From NCBI GenBank assembly GCA_019422105.1, contig JAHZDZ010000006.1, positions 1 to 64,000 of the forward strand: a stretch of DNA of 64,000 nucleotides, read 5' to 3'. The notes under the pieces were generated by a model. It did not search any database. It worked only from the letters and a program-made list of their open reading frames with translations, and had not been told where the DNA came from. Source of the DNA: Bacillota bacterium (lineage in GTDB: Bacteria; Bacillota; Clostridia; Lachnospirales; Anaerotignaceae). This document shows, piece after piece, positions 8,551-17,282 of this stretch; positions within the stretch are counted from its first letter, which is position 1; each line of letters opens with the position of its first letter. A program made the position numbers and the translations under genes.

Positions 8551-8650
8551 AAAGACTCAGGGGCGAAATCCCTGCATCTATTACGGACAAGACACCCATA
8601 CTTTATATTTCATGAAAAAGCCTATTTTTTTCTTACAGCCCGCCAGCTTT

Positions 8651-9400
8651 TTAACGGCGCAGAAACATCATAATACCTGACAGAAGCAGTATCACATTAA
8701 CAAAAGCCAGGAACTGTTCCCCATTGCATTTTTTATGTACAATATTACTGAGATAGAGAGATACATATACAAGGGGTACTGCTATTAGAGTGGTGGTGAG
8801 AATAGAAACGGTTTCAATGCCGATAATAAAATTTTTAACCAGTACAATGGAATTCAAAAGTACCCAAAGAGTGGCCAGAGTAGTGCGGAATTGCGTTTTA
8901 TCCTTTACAAATTTAGAGAGGTATATGACGATAAAAGGACCTCCGCAGGAGAAAGCGCCCTGCACAATGCCTCCGAAAAACACCATAAAGCGGTAGAAAA
9001 GCAACGTGTTTTTAGATATGGGCTTTTCCTCAGCATTTTTTTTACTGAAATGCTGGTAAAGGTTCTTTGTGCCGACAAAAATCATAAAGACAGACAGTAT
9101 TGTTCTGAGTATTCTTTCGGGAAGAAAGCTGAAGCAGAGCATACCGATTGGAAGACCCAAAAGTGTAAGCTTTAAGACACGGAGAAATTCTTCTTTTGGC
9201 AAATGCCGCCTGTCTCTGACAGCTACAAATGCCGGGGCCGCAATTCCCATATTGGTCATGAGTGGAATGGCTGTTTTTAAGGGAATGAATATGGAAATAA
9301 TGGGAAGGGCAAATATGGTGGCGCCAAAGCCGACAATTCCCTCTACAAAATAGGTTACCATTACCACAAGACTGAAAAGTATGCTTTCGATGGTGAACAT
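8651..9400 (-). CDS. TauE/SafE-family membrane exporter
   Basis: A 249-aa integral membrane protein with about 8 hydrophobic segments. The start is the MFTIES Met because CGGAGG lies 8 bases upstream; an upstream in-frame Met lacks a site. The N-terminal GxGATIFALPIIS and central GGIVQGAFSCGGPFIVIYL segments match the two repeats of the TauE/SafE (formerly DUF81) family, implicated in sulfite, sulfoacetate or other organic anion export. Substrate cannot be read from sequence. It is transcribed alone, convergent with the candidate RNA. Confidence 0.88.
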   Translation of the reverse strand: MFTIESILFSLVVMVTYFVEGIVGFGATIFALPIISIFIPLKTAIPLMTNMGIAAPAFVAVRDRRHLPKEEFLRVLKLTLLGLPIGMLCFSFLPERILRTILSVFMIFVGTKNLYQHFSKKNAEEKPISKNTLLFYRFMVFFGGIVQGAFSCGGPFIVIYLSKFVKDKTQFRTTLATLWVLLNSIVLVKNFIIGIETVSILTTTLIAVPLVYVSLYLSNIVHKKCNGEQFLAFVNVILLLSGIMMFLRR

Positions 9401-9795
9401 AAAAAAACCTCCGTAATAATTCAAATTCTATCTGTAACCGATTATAGCATATTTTGAGGAAAATAAAAATAAGGTGAATCGGAATGCCTTTTTTTTCCCT
9501 GCTATGCGTATCGGAAGAGCAACTTTTTGATATATTGCACAATAAAATGCACAGAAACTATCAATAATCACAATTAAAACCCTGCGATTTATTTGTTTGC
9601 CGTGTTTTTTTGTATAGGTTTTGGCAAAAATCAATTTTAAAAATACTGCCAAATAAAAAACAGGCCGTGAGACACTACCGACAAAAAAGGTTGAGAAAAA
9701 TAGTCTAATTCGTTCATTGACAATTGGGCGAAAATAAGAGAAAATAAGTTGTTTTGTGCGGCATAATACGGTAACCATTTGGAGGTGCAATCCCT
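9401..9795. other. 395-bp intergenic gap between divergent genes
   Basis: This AT-rich gap separates the divergent TauE-like and FAD-dehydrogenase genes. I see their ribosome binding sites at either edge but no convincing promoter pair, repeat or ORF with coding character. Confidence 0.6.
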
Positions 9796-11175
9796 ATGAA
9801 ATTGAAAAAAAATTATGATGTTGCAATTATTGGAGGAGGTATTGGCGGGATTATGGCGGCTTACCGCCTGAGTGAAAGAAATCCTGACTTATCGATTGCG
9901 CTGATTGAGAAGGGACATGATATTGAAAAAAGAATCTGTCCTATCGTGACAAAAAAGGTAAATAAATGCATCAAATGCAAGTCCTGCGCAATTATGGAGG
10001 GAATGGCCGGCGCGGGAGCCTTTTCTGACGGCAAATATGTGATTTCAACGGAATATGGCGGTTGGCTGACGGATTTTCTGGAACCGGAGGTGGTTATTGA
10101 TTACATAGAGCAGGCGGATAAAATATTGATGCAGTACGGCGCGACACAGGAGCGGTTTATGCCTGACAATGCGCTGAAGCAGACCTGTCTGAAATATGAC
10201 CTTCATATGAATCAGGCGCAGCTGAAGCATCTGGGTACGGACAGCAATTTTGAAACGATGCGCAAGCTGATTGAAGGTATCAAGGATAAATGCGATATGG
10301 CAACAGATACCAATGCTGTGAAGGTTGATAAGGATACAAAGACAATTACAGTGCTGCATCAGGGAGAGGAACAGACGCTGGAGGCGGGAAAAATTATTTT
10401 TGCCGTTGGACGGGCCGGCAGCCGCTTCTTTACAAGCTGGTGCAATCAAAACGAAATTCCCCTTACCAATAATCAGGTGGATATTGGCGTGAGGGTTGAA
10501 CTTCCCTCCATGATATGGGAGCATTTTTCTAAGAAAATATATGAGCCTAAAATCTGGTACAGGAGCAAGGGCTATGGCGATACCACAAGAATGTTCTGTT
10601 TTAACGAAAAGGGCAGTGTGGTAACGGAGAATACAGACGGTGTTTTGACTGTCAACGGGCACAGTTACAGGGATCAGTCCCGAAAAACACAGAATTCCAA
10701 TTTTGCCCTTCTCTCCACCATTAAATTTACTGAGCCGTTTAAGGACCCTATTGAGTATGCAAGGCATGTGGCAAGTCTTGCAAATCTTATCAGCGGCGGC
10801 AGTGTTTTAATTCAGAGACTCGGTGATTTGGAAAATGGCAGACGTACGGATGCAAAGCGGCTTTTACAGTCTACCACAAAGCCCACCATGAATGCAGTAG
10901 CGGGTGACTTGAGCCTTTGTATTCCTAAAAGACAGCTGGATAACATCATTGAAACCCTTCATGCTCTGGACAAAATAGCGCCGGGAACAGCAAATTATGA
11001 TACTTTGCTGTATGGTATAGAGTGCAAGTATTACAGCGCAAGGCCAAAGACGACTGATTTTGAGCTTGAGGGCTGTAAGGATATTTATGCCATTGGGGAC
11101 GGCGCCGGATTTACAAGAAGCCTTTCTCAGGCGGCGGCGCATGGACTGTATGTGGCGGATTTATTGAGCAAATAG
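9796..11175 (+). CDS. FAD-dependent dehydrogenase, COG2509-like
   Basis: The protein has 459 aa. Residues 6-33 form a Rossmann dinucleotide site (DVAIIGGGIGGIMAAYRLSE). A Cys cluster sits near residue 53 (CPIVTKKVNKCIKCKSCAIMEG), followed by GAGAFSDGKY. A second FAD contact occurs at the C terminus (DIYAIGDGAGFTRSLSQAAAHG). This arrangement matches the uncharacterised FAD-dependent dehydrogenases (COG2509) common in anaerobic Firmicutes. The physiological substrate is unknown. The ribosome binding site GGAGGTG lies 8 bases upstream. The Cys cluster near the FAD site could be redox-active (inference). Confidence 0.85.
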   Translation: MKLKKNYDVAIIGGGIGGIMAAYRLSERNPDLSIALIEKGHDIEKRICPIVTKKVNKCIKCKSCAIMEGMAGAGAFSDGKYVISTEYGGWLTDFLEPEVVIDYIEQADKILMQYGATQERFMPDNALKQTCLKYDLHMNQAQLKHLGTDSNFETMRKLIEGIKDKCDMATDTNAVKVDKDTKTITVLHQGEEQTLEAGKIIFAVGRAGSRFFTSWCNQNEIPLTNNQVDIGVRVELPSMIWEHFSKKIYEPKIWYRSKGYGDTTRMFCFNEKGSVVTENTDGVLTVNGHSYRDQSRKTQNSNFALLSTIKFTEPFKDPIEYARHVASLANLISGGSVLIQRLGDLENGRRTDAKRLLQSTTKPTMNAVAGDLSLCIPKRQLDNIIETLHALDKIAPGTANYDTLLYGIECKYYSARPKTTDFELEGCKDIYAIGDGAGFTRSLSQAAAHGLYVADLLSK

Positions 11176-11381
11176 GAGTGGATATTGTCCTTTTCAGGCG
11201 GCTGTGGTGCGGGGAATGCTTGGGACAGCAAACTTTTTACTGCGTCTTAGATTGTTTATCATTTTTTTGAAGCTTGGCTTTTTCCAAATCTATCTGGCTT
11301 TTAACTTCTTTTACTTGTAATACATACATTGCACATTGCTTGATTTTATACAGGGTTTTGGTTATATCTTTTCGAGAAAAC

Positions 11382-11448
11382 GGCACAGTGTTTGCTGCAT
11401 TGCATATTTCGACTTTTGGGCGCAGTTTTTACACTGTGCCCTTTTTTA
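11382..11448 (+). terminator. Terminator with long loop
   Basis: GGCACAGTGT pairs with ACACTGTGCC across a 40-base loop and is followed by a T run. It lies 200 bases past the dehydrogenase and 45 bases before the next gene, so it could end the first transcript or act in the leader of the second. The remaining gap 11176-11381 holds nothing else I can name. Confidence 0.65.
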
Positions 11449-11491
11449 TTCTGGCGTAAAACGGTATAATGGTAAAAAGGAGGCTGGAGTT

Positions 11492-12196
11492 ATGGAAGAA
11501 AAGCTGACGAGGGAGCTGAAAGCGTTTTTAAAGGACAGAGGGGCATCTCTTGCGGGCGTCGGAGATTTGACGGGTATAGCAGGGCATGACTACCGCTGTG
11601 GTGTGTCAGTGGCCGTGAAGATTCCACCGTCTGTTGTGGAGGTTTTATTGGAAGCGCCTGATAAAAATTATTATGATACCTATTATAGGCTAAATGCTTT
11701 ATTGGACAGTATTGTGACAGCAGGGGAGCAATACTTAATGCAGCAGGGGTACCGCGCCTGTGCGCTTACTGTTGAAAGAGTGAAAAGAACGGGAGAAGAA
11801 AGGGTTTTGCTGCCTCATAAAACGGCTGCTGTACACGCAGGTCTTGGATGGGTTGGCAAAAGTGATTTGCTGGTAACGCCGCAGTTTGGATCGGCTGTCA
11901 GACTGTCTACCCTTTTGACTGATGCTCCCTTAATCTGTGACAAACCGGAGCTATACTCAAGGTGCGGAGGCTGTATGGAATGCAGCAGGGCCTGCCCGGG
12001 GGAGGCAATATACGGAAGAAACTGGGAGATGGGCATGGATAGGGATGATTTGATTCATATGCCGAAATGCCGCAGTACGGCCAAACGGATTACAAAAGAA
12101 AGGTTTGGCATAGAGGCTACCATATGCGGGAAATGCTTTGCTGTGTGCCCATATACGAAGAAATATCTCAGGGAAGAAAAGACGTGCGTTTTATAA
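11492..12196 (+). CDS. 4Fe-4S double-cluster protein related to epoxyqueuosine reductase
   Basis: The protein has 234 aa, starting at the MEEKLTREL Met preceded by AAGGAGG. Residues about 100-150 (KTAAVHAGLGWVGKSDLLVTPQFGSAVRLSTLLTD) and the C-terminal ferredoxin-like half match the QueG/DUF1730 fold. Cluster ligands are visible in CGGCMECSRACPGEAI (about 158-173) and CGKCFAVCPYTKKYL (about 213-227). It is much shorter than QueG (about 380 aa) and lacks its C-terminal HEAT-like region, so it is best described as a QueG-like double-cluster protein. Function is unknown; a queuosine link would be inference only. Confidence 0.82.
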   Translation: MEEKLTRELKAFLKDRGASLAGVGDLTGIAGHDYRCGVSVAVKIPPSVVEVLLEAPDKNYYDTYYRLNALLDSIVTAGEQYLMQQGYRACALTVERVKRTGEERVLLPHKTAAVHAGLGWVGKSDLLVTPQFGSAVRLSTLLTDAPLICDKPELYSRCGGCMECSRACPGEAIYGRNWEMGMDRDDLIHMPKCRSTAKRITKERFGIEATICGKCFAVCPYTKKYLREEKTCVL

Positions 12197-12251
12197 ATAG
12201 CTGCGTCACAGCTTTCTACATTTCTAATAGTTTTTTCGCAGACAATAAAAA

Positions 12252-12272
12252 AAGAGCGGATTTTCCGCTCTT
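12252..12272 (-). terminator. Terminator overlapping a stop codon
   Basis: On the minus strand AAGAGCGGA pairs with TCCGCTCTT, followed by a T run. The stem begins within the stop codon of the CD1247-type gene. It ends the yqeG-to-CD1247 operon, and may also stop the convergent 4Fe-4S gene. Confidence 0.85.
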
Positions 12273-12624
12273 AAAATTTTAAATCGCCTGTTTCAGGACT
12301 GACAGGGATATAATTCCCGCAGCTGGGACATTTAATTTCGTCCTCCGTATCAAAAACGGATTCCTCAACATCTATTTCCTGGCCACAGTCAGGGCATACA
12401 AAGGAATAGACATAGGAAGGCTCTTCGTCCAGGGCACTTTCATTCAGCGTTTTAACCGCTGCCTTGTTGATGCTTTCTTCCTTCAGTGTATCCGCCATTT
12501 CGGCAAGTTCCTCCAGTACGTCCATGATACCATTGAAAATCTTTCCCTCTTTTGTTTTTTCATCAAAACCGCAGCCGTCACACAAACCGCGCAGATAAGC
12601 AATCTTTTCGTTGATATAAGCCAT
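12271..12624 (-). CDS. CD1247-type protein with C-terminal zinc ribbon
   Basis: The protein has 117 aa. Residues 1-60 form a helical acidic N-terminal domain (AYINEKIAYLRGLCDGCGFDEKTKEGKIFNGIMDVLEELAEMAD) seen in clostridial CD1247-like proteins. Residues about 72-110 form a zinc ribbon with paired CPDCGQEI and CPSCGNYI motifs. The ribosome binding site AGGAGG lies 8 bases upstream, 27 bases after efp. Placement directly downstream of efp is recurrent in Clostridia. Function is unknown; a role tied to translation is plausible by context only. Confidence 0.88.
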   Translation of the reverse strand: MAYINEKIAYLRGLCDGCGFDEKTKEGKIFNGIMDVLEELAEMADTLKEESINKAAVKTLNESALDEEPSYVYSFVCPDCGQEIDVEESVFDTEDEIKCPSCGNYIPVSPETGDLKF

Positions 12625-12651
12625 TGACAGTCCTCCTGTGGTGAAAAGCGA

Positions 12652-13209
12652 TTAAGCTCTTCCCAAATATTCTCCTGTACGGGTATCAATTTTAATTTTT
12701 TCATTCTGATTGATAAATAATGGCACATAAACAGTTGCGCCTGTTTCGACAACAGCCGGTTTTGTTGCGCCCTGGGCTGTGTTGCCTGCAAAGCCAGGCT
12801 CTGTCTCGGTGATTTCCAGTTCCACGAACAGAGGAGGTTCAATACCGAAAACCTGACCGTCATAGGAAAGAATTTTTACCATTTCGTTTTCTTTTACAAA
12901 TTTCAGTGTGTCGCCAACATCAGCTGCGTTAATCGCTATCTGGTCGTAGGTTTCAACGTCCATAAAGTGGAAGAGGTCGCCGTCACTGTATAAATACTGC
13001 ATGTCCTTCCTGTCAATATGCGCTCTGGGCATTTTTTCAGTTGGCCTGAAAGTTCTTTCAATTACCGCACCTGTTTTCAGGTTTTTAATTTTTGTACGAA
13101 CGAAAGCAGCGCCCTTGCCTGGTTTAACATGCTGGAATTCCAGTATAATAAAGATATCGCCTTCAAATTCAATCGTAACACCATTTCTAAATTCACCTGC
13201 AGAAATCAT
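12652..13209 (-). CDS. efp: Elongation factor P
   Basis: EF-P of 185 aa, the usual length; it rescues ribosomes stalled at polyproline stretches. Domain I contains the tip loop FQHVKPGKGAAFVRTK with Lys at about 32, the residue modified in some bacteria. The OB domains II and III follow (ATVYVPLFINQNEKIKIDTRTGEYLGRA at the end). The ribosome binding site AAGGAGG precedes ATG. A 152-base gap separates it from aroQ, and a TTGAAA...TAAACT-like promoter in that gap (near 13240-13270) could give it independent expression. Confidence 0.97.
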   Translation of the reverse strand: MISAGEFRNGVTIEFEGDIFIILEFQHVKPGKGAAFVRTKIKNLKTGAVIERTFRPTEKMPRAHIDRKDMQYLYSDGDLFHFMDVETYDQIAINAADVGDTLKFVKENEMVKILSYDGQVFGIEPPLFVELEITETEPGFAGNTAQGATKPAVVETGATVYVPLFINQNEKIKIDTRTGEYLGRA

Positions 13210-13361
13210 TCATAATCCTCCTTAAGTTTAAAACAAATCTCTTACTAGTTTATATGAAAAACTATTTTTTTTCAACATATTTCCATTGGAAATTAATATT
13301 TTCTTTCCCCGTACGGATAGCGCGGAGGAGTGTAATTTCAGCTTAACAGCCAGTGTGTGTG

Positions 13362-13805
13362 TTAATGGGGCAAAATATGCAGCTTCAGCGCATATAATCC
13401 TAAAATATAGCTCTCTGCACCAAACCCGCATATCTGCCCCGCGCATACCGGCGCAGTCACAGACTTATGACGGAACTCTTCCCTTTGATGGATATTGGAA
13501 AGATGGATTTCCACAACGGGAATCTGCACAGAGGCAATGGCGTCACGGATAGCATAGCTGTAATGGGTAAAGGCCCCGGGGTTCATGACAATGCCGTCTA
13601 CCCTTTCATGATAGCACTGCTGCAGCTTGTCAATGACGGCGCCCTCATAATTGGACTGAAAGACCTCAATTTCAAAATCCAGTTTCTTTCCTTCCTCCAC
13701 GATTTTTTGGTTGATATGGTCAAGGCCGCATTTGCCGTAGATGCTCTGTTCCCGAATGCCGGTAAAATTCAGGTTTGGCCCGTGAATAACGCATATTTTT
13801 TTCAT
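13362..13805 (-). CDS. aroQ: Type II 3-dehydroquinate dehydratase
   Basis: A 147-aa type II dehydroquinase that converts 3-dehydroquinate to 3-dehydroshikimate. It begins with the signature KKICVIHGPNLNFTGIREQSIYG. Catalytic landmarks are Tyr in SIYG, Asn-Pro-Gly in GIVMNPGAFTHYSYAIRDAI, and His in VEIHLSNIHQREEFRHKSV. The product of AroQ feeds AroE encoded two genes upstream. It overlaps aroK by 4 bases (ATGA), showing translational coupling. Confidence 0.97.
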   Translation of the reverse strand: MKKICVIHGPNLNFTGIREQSIYGKCGLDHINQKIVEEGKKLDFEIEVFQSNYEGAVIDKLQQCYHERVDGIVMNPGAFTHYSYAIRDAIASVQIPVVEIHLSNIHQREEFRHKSVTAPVCAGQICGFGAESYILGLYALKLHILPH

Positions 13806-14320
13806 AGTATTCCCTCCAGCTTTTCAATTATTCTCTCCACTGCACAATTGGCATCGCCGTCTGACACATCTATGGTAACCTGTGCCCATTTTTCATAGGT
13901 TGGTATCCTCTCTGCCATTAATGCTCTGATTTTTTCCATTTTATCGCCGCCCTGCAAAAGGGGTCTGTTTTTATCCTTCTCCACATTGCGGTAGATGCGC
14001 TCCGGTGTGGACTGCAGGTATACAACGACACCGTTTTTACTCAGCAGTTCCATATTGGATGGATTCTTTATCATACCGCCGCCTGTCGCCACAACTGTTC
14101 TTTCCGTTTCGGAAACCTCTTTTGCCGCGGCAGCTTCCAAAGTCCTGAAATAAGCTTCACCCTTTGTTTCAAATATTTGGGAAATGGCGATACCCTCTTT
14201 TTTTTCAATAGCTCTGTCCGTATCAAGAAAGCGATACCCCAATTTCTTTGCTGTTTTTTTGCCCAGGGTTGTTTTGCCGCTTCCCATAAAGCCGATGAAT
14301 ATAATATTTTTCTTCTCCAT
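13802..14320 (-). CDS. aroK: Shikimate kinase
   Basis: A 172-aa NMP-kinase-fold enzyme phosphorylating shikimate. The P-loop GFMGSGKTTLGKKTAKKLG is at residues 11-29. DTDRAIEKKEGI carries the shikimate-binding Asp. VATGGGMIKN is the conserved GGG motif and NRPLLQGGD is the lid region. It lies between aroE (10 bases upstream) and aroQ (4-base overlap) in one operon. Confidence 0.97.
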   Translation of the reverse strand: MEKKNIIFIGFMGSGKTTLGKKTAKKLGYRFLDTDRAIEKKEGIAISQIFETKGEAYFRTLEAAAAKEVSETERTVVATGGGMIKNPSNMELLSKNGVVVYLQSTPERIYRNVEKDKNRPLLQGGDKMEKIRALMAERIPTYEKWAQVTIDVSDGDANCAVERIIEKLEGIL

Positions 14321-14330
14321 ATTGATTCCC

Positions 14331-15224
14331 TTACTTTCCCATATCTCTGTAATAAAGGGTGAGTTCCTCTCTGAGCTTTGTCAAAAGAGACTCACTGATT
14401 TTACAGTCGTTCCATATTTCATAGGATGCAATACCCTGATAAAAGAGCATATCAAAGCCGTTCATAGTCTCAACGCCCATACGGGAAGCATCTTTTAAAA
14501 ATTGTGTCTCCCATGGGTTATAAATAATATCAAGGGCAAAGCCGGTGCCCTCAAAAAAGCCAGTATCGCTGACCGGGGACTGACCGGCGGTTTTATCCAT
14601 GCCAAGGGAGGTAGTCTGTATGACAATATCCGCGCCTGTCAGCCTTTGAAGATTGTCGTAGCCTTTTATCTCAATGGGCACGTCAAAAAAGGTTGATACT
14701 CTGTCGGCCAGAGCTTTGGCGTGTGCCTCTGTTCTGTTTACAATGGTTATTTTTTCTGCGGCTTCCTTTGCCGCTAACAATACGGCAGCGTTTGCCGCAC
14801 CGCCCGCTCCCAGTATGACAACATTTTTTCCCTGCAGGGGAATACGCCTGCTCTCGAAGCATTTTAGAAGTCCCAGTATGTCAGTGTTAAAACCCTTATA
14901 GCCATTTTCTGTTCTCTTCAAAGTATTGACGGCGCCGATTTGACGGGCTGTCTCATCTACCTCACAGAGGGACTCCATAACCTCCTTTTTATGGGGTACC
15001 GTTATGTTAAAGCCGCTGATGCCCAGTGCATAGCCTCCCTCCACCGCTTTTTTAACCTGTCCCTTTTCCACGGGAAAGGGAACGTAGACCATATCATGGC
15101 CAAGGGCATGGCCAATGGTTGCCTGCAAAATGGGGGAAAAGGAGTGGGAGACCGGATTGCCTATGATGCCGAAAACCTCTGTCGTCCCTTTTACGGAATC
15201 AATACAGCCGTTCTTTGTATTCAT
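14331..15224 (-). CDS. aroE: Shikimate dehydrogenase
   Basis: A 297-aa NADP-linked enzyme reducing 3-dehydroshikimate. The N-terminal substrate domain contains GNPVSHSFSPILQ and GFNITVPHKKEVM (catalytic Lys). The Rossmann half contains VILGAGGAANAAVLLAAK and a NRTEAHAKAL motif typical of NADP binding. The C terminus has DMLFYQGIASYEIW. The ribosome binding site AAAGGAG lies 9 bases upstream, and the start overlaps the end of yqeG by 26 bases. About 10 extra residues precede the usual start. Confidence 0.96.
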   Translation of the reverse strand: MNTKNGCIDSVKGTTEVFGIIGNPVSHSFSPILQATIGHALGHDMVYVPFPVEKGQVKKAVEGGYALGISGFNITVPHKKEVMESLCEVDETARQIGAVNTLKRTENGYKGFNTDILGLLKCFESRRIPLQGKNVVILGAGGAANAAVLLAAKEAAEKITIVNRTEAHAKALADRVSTFFDVPIEIKGYDNLQRLTGADIVIQTTSLGMDKTAGQSPVSDTGFFEGTGFALDIIYNPWETQFLKDASRMGVETMNGFDMLFYQGIASYEIWNDCKISESLLTKLREELTLYYRDMGK

Positions 15225-15726
15225 TTTGACCGCTCCTTTTCAGATATTTTTTTAAAACCAGTTTTTCAACTCCTCTTTTTATCCATGTGACAAACTGATC
15301 CCTGTCACAGACAGGCGCGGTGAGAATTGTCAGCATATGGGCGCGGTTGCCGCAGTAAATATCAGTAAAAAGCTGATCTCCTATCATCGCGGTGCTGTTT
15401 TCATCTGTGCCCATTTTCTCCATAGCCTTTTTCAGTTTTCCAATACCGGGTTTGCCAGCCTTATAGACTGCCAAAGCCCCCAGCTTTTCGTTAAAGAGAT
15501 GAACCCGCTTTTTATTGTTGTTGGACAACAGACAAAGACGGAACCCCTCTTTTTTGAGAGTGTGAAATAAATCCGTCATGCTCTCATCCGCTTCCGGCAT
15601 ATCATAGGGGGCCACGGTATTGTCAATATCAAAGACCAGGGCTTTTATTCCCGCTTTTTTCAATTCCTCGATAGGAAGTTCGTAAATAGACCTGATATAA
15701 AGTGCAGGATAAAATCTTTTCAGCAT
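15199..15726 (-). CDS. yqeG: YqeG-family HAD IIIA phosphatase
   Basis: The protein has 175 aa. Haloacid dehalogenase motifs are visible: DIDNTVAPYD (motif I, about 34-43), LLSNNNKKR (motif II), Lys in YKAGKPGIGK, and GDQLFTDIYCGNRAHM (motif IV). The family resembles phosphatidylglycerolphosphate phosphatases of yeast and plant type; in Firmicutes it is usually the first gene before aroE, as here. The substrate in bacteria is uncertain. It is the promoter-proximal gene of the operon. Confidence 0.9.
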   Translation of the reverse strand: MLKRFYPALYIRSIYELPIEELKKAGIKALVFDIDNTVAPYDMPEADESMTDLFHTLKKEGFRLCLLSNNNKKRVHLFNEKLGALAVYKAGKPGIGKLKKAMEKMGTDENSTAMIGDQLFTDIYCGNRAHMLTILTAPVCDRDQFVTWIKRGVEKLVLKKYLKRSGQNEYKERLY

Positions 15727-15761
15727 TTGTACACCTCAGTTTCTTAGATGGTTTGGGTAAA

Positions 15762-15790
15762 ATTATAGCAAATAGAGGGGGGAAAAGCAA
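15762..15790 (-). promoter_or_regulatory. Promoter of the yqeG-aroE-aroK-aroQ operon
   Basis: On the minus strand TTGCTT, a 17-base spacer, then TATAAT, about 35 bases ahead of the yqeG start codon. Confidence 0.8.
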
Positions 15791-15883
15791 TGCTTAAGGG
15801 GGACTATAAAAAAAGTCAGAAGAAATAATTTGTGCCGGAATTTAGAGGCTGCGGAGAGAGAGGCTGCTTTGTATAAGTTTATA

Positions 15884-15912
15884 GTATATTACCTTCTTCG
15901 TCATCATAAAAT
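15884..15912 (+). promoter_or_regulatory. Sigma-E-like promoter of spoIIP
   Basis: GTATATT at 15884, a 14-base spacer, then CATAAAAT at 15905. This matches the mother-cell sigma-E pattern (ATATT, 13-15 bases, CATAnnnT) and has the same geometry as the site before spoIIIAA in this window. Confidence 0.65.
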
Positions 15913-15941
15913 GATGTTATGGGGAAGGGGGATTTTGCTTT

Positions 15942-17087
15942 ATGGCGCGAAAAAATGGTTTTGACTATGGAGCGTTTTTCAGAAAAAACATTATCGGTAT
16001 TTTTATACTGATGGTGGTTTGTGCCGTTTTTTACACAGCCACAAAGGGCGGCACTTTGCCGGAAAAAGCAGCCATAGCGGAAACCATACCCTTTTATGAG
16101 GCGAAAGCGCAAAGCGGCGGCGTACCCTTTAAACTCAGTCAGGGGATGGACAACACACAGGGCGTACTGATAACACAGAAAGAGACACAGCAAGACGGAG
16201 AGGCAGATATTCAGCCGCATCTTACGGATTTAATTGGTGATGACGATATCATATACCAGCCGGAGACAGACATCAACATGACAACAAATCAGGTCAAGGA
16301 AAGTCTTACGGCGGATGACATAGAGAAGCTAAGAAATCTGGATTATCTCAGGAATAAATTCTACATAGTCGACAAGCGAACCCAGCTGACAGCGGATGAT
16401 TTCGATGTGGATGCGTTTTTGAACACGGATTTAACCATTGACAACAGCATTCCGGGACCCAAGGTATTGGTTTTCCATACCCATTCCTGCGAGGAATTTG
16501 CAGACAGCGATATGTCAGATCCTAATGAGGGTATTATGGGGGCAGGCGAGAAGCTCTGCCAGCTGTTGAGAGATAAATATGGCATTGAGGCGATACACCA
16601 TACAGGACGCTATGACATTGTGGACGGGCAGCGTCAGGTTCTGGGAGCCTATGAGAGAATGGAGCCCGACATCAGAAAAATACTGGAGCAATATCCGTCC
16701 ATACAGGTTGTCATAGACATGCACAGAGACGGCGTAAACGGAGATACAAAGCTTGTTACCAATATTAACGGCAAGGACTGCGCGCAGATGATGTTTTTCA
16801 ACGGTCTTTGTAAGCTGAACAAAAACGGCGTGCTGGAGCCTATACAGGGGTTATCCAATCCCTATCTGAAGGAAAATCTGGCGATGAGTTTTCAGATGCA
16901 GCTGATGGCAAATGAGCTTTATCCAACGCTGACAAGAAAGATTTATCTGAATGCCTACCGCTACAGCCTTCACATGTTGCCGAAATCAATGCTTATTGAG
17001 GTGGGGGCTCAGACGAATACCAAGGAGGAGGTATCCAATTCCATGGAACTTCTGGCGGAGCTTTTGGCTGGTGTGATAACAAAATAA
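15942..17087 (+). CDS. spoIIP: Stage II sporulation protein P
   Basis: The protein has 381 aa with an N-terminal membrane anchor (about residues 13-32). The peptidoglycan amidase/endopeptidase domain of the engulfment complex (with SpoIID and SpoIIM) follows. Visible zinc-site landmarks are VFHTHSCEEFAD (HTH motif, near 177), VIDMHRDGVNG (near 263) and a final MLIEVGAQTNTKEE with the catalytic Glu. A GGGGG ribosome binding site precedes the ATG. In Bacillus it is transcribed by sigma-E, consistent with the promoter call at 15884. It is monocistronic, with a terminator at 17104. Confidence 0.96.
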   Translation: MARKNGFDYGAFFRKNIIGIFILMVVCAVFYTATKGGTLPEKAAIAETIPFYEAKAQSGGVPFKLSQGMDNTQGVLITQKETQQDGEADIQPHLTDLIGDDDIIYQPETDINMTTNQVKESLTADDIEKLRNLDYLRNKFYIVDKRTQLTADDFDVDAFLNTDLTIDNSIPGPKVLVFHTHSCEEFADSDMSDPNEGIMGAGEKLCQLLRDKYGIEAIHHTGRYDIVDGQRQVLGAYERMEPDIRKILEQYPSIQVVIDMHRDGVNGDTKLVTNINGKDCAQMMFFNGLCKLNKNGVLEPIQGLSNPYLKENLAMSFQMQLMANELYPTLTRKIYLNAYRYSLHMLPKSMLIEVGAQTNTKEEVSNSMELLAELLAGVITK

Positions 17088-17103
17088 AAGAAAACTGTTT
17101 TTT

Positions 17104-17136
17104 AGCGGACGGGAGCTTTTTTCGTCCGCTTTTTTG
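17104..17136 (+). terminator. spoIIP terminator
   Basis: AGCGGACG pairs with CGTCCGCT and is followed by T6. Confidence 0.9.
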
Positions 17137-17282
17137 TAATACTGTGAAAAAATGAAAAATGATAAAAACAAAATGAAAAAAATGAAGCATGGCGAAAAAT
17201 AACAACACAATTTTGGCGGCGCTTCCTGTAATAGGAAGAGAATCGGAGTTATATTTTTCTTCTCTTTGAAGATACTAGTTTC

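Noticed and set aside
9428..9790. 120-codon minus-strand ORF
   Set aside because: It has unusual composition, no ribosome binding site, and fills the gap between divergent genes.
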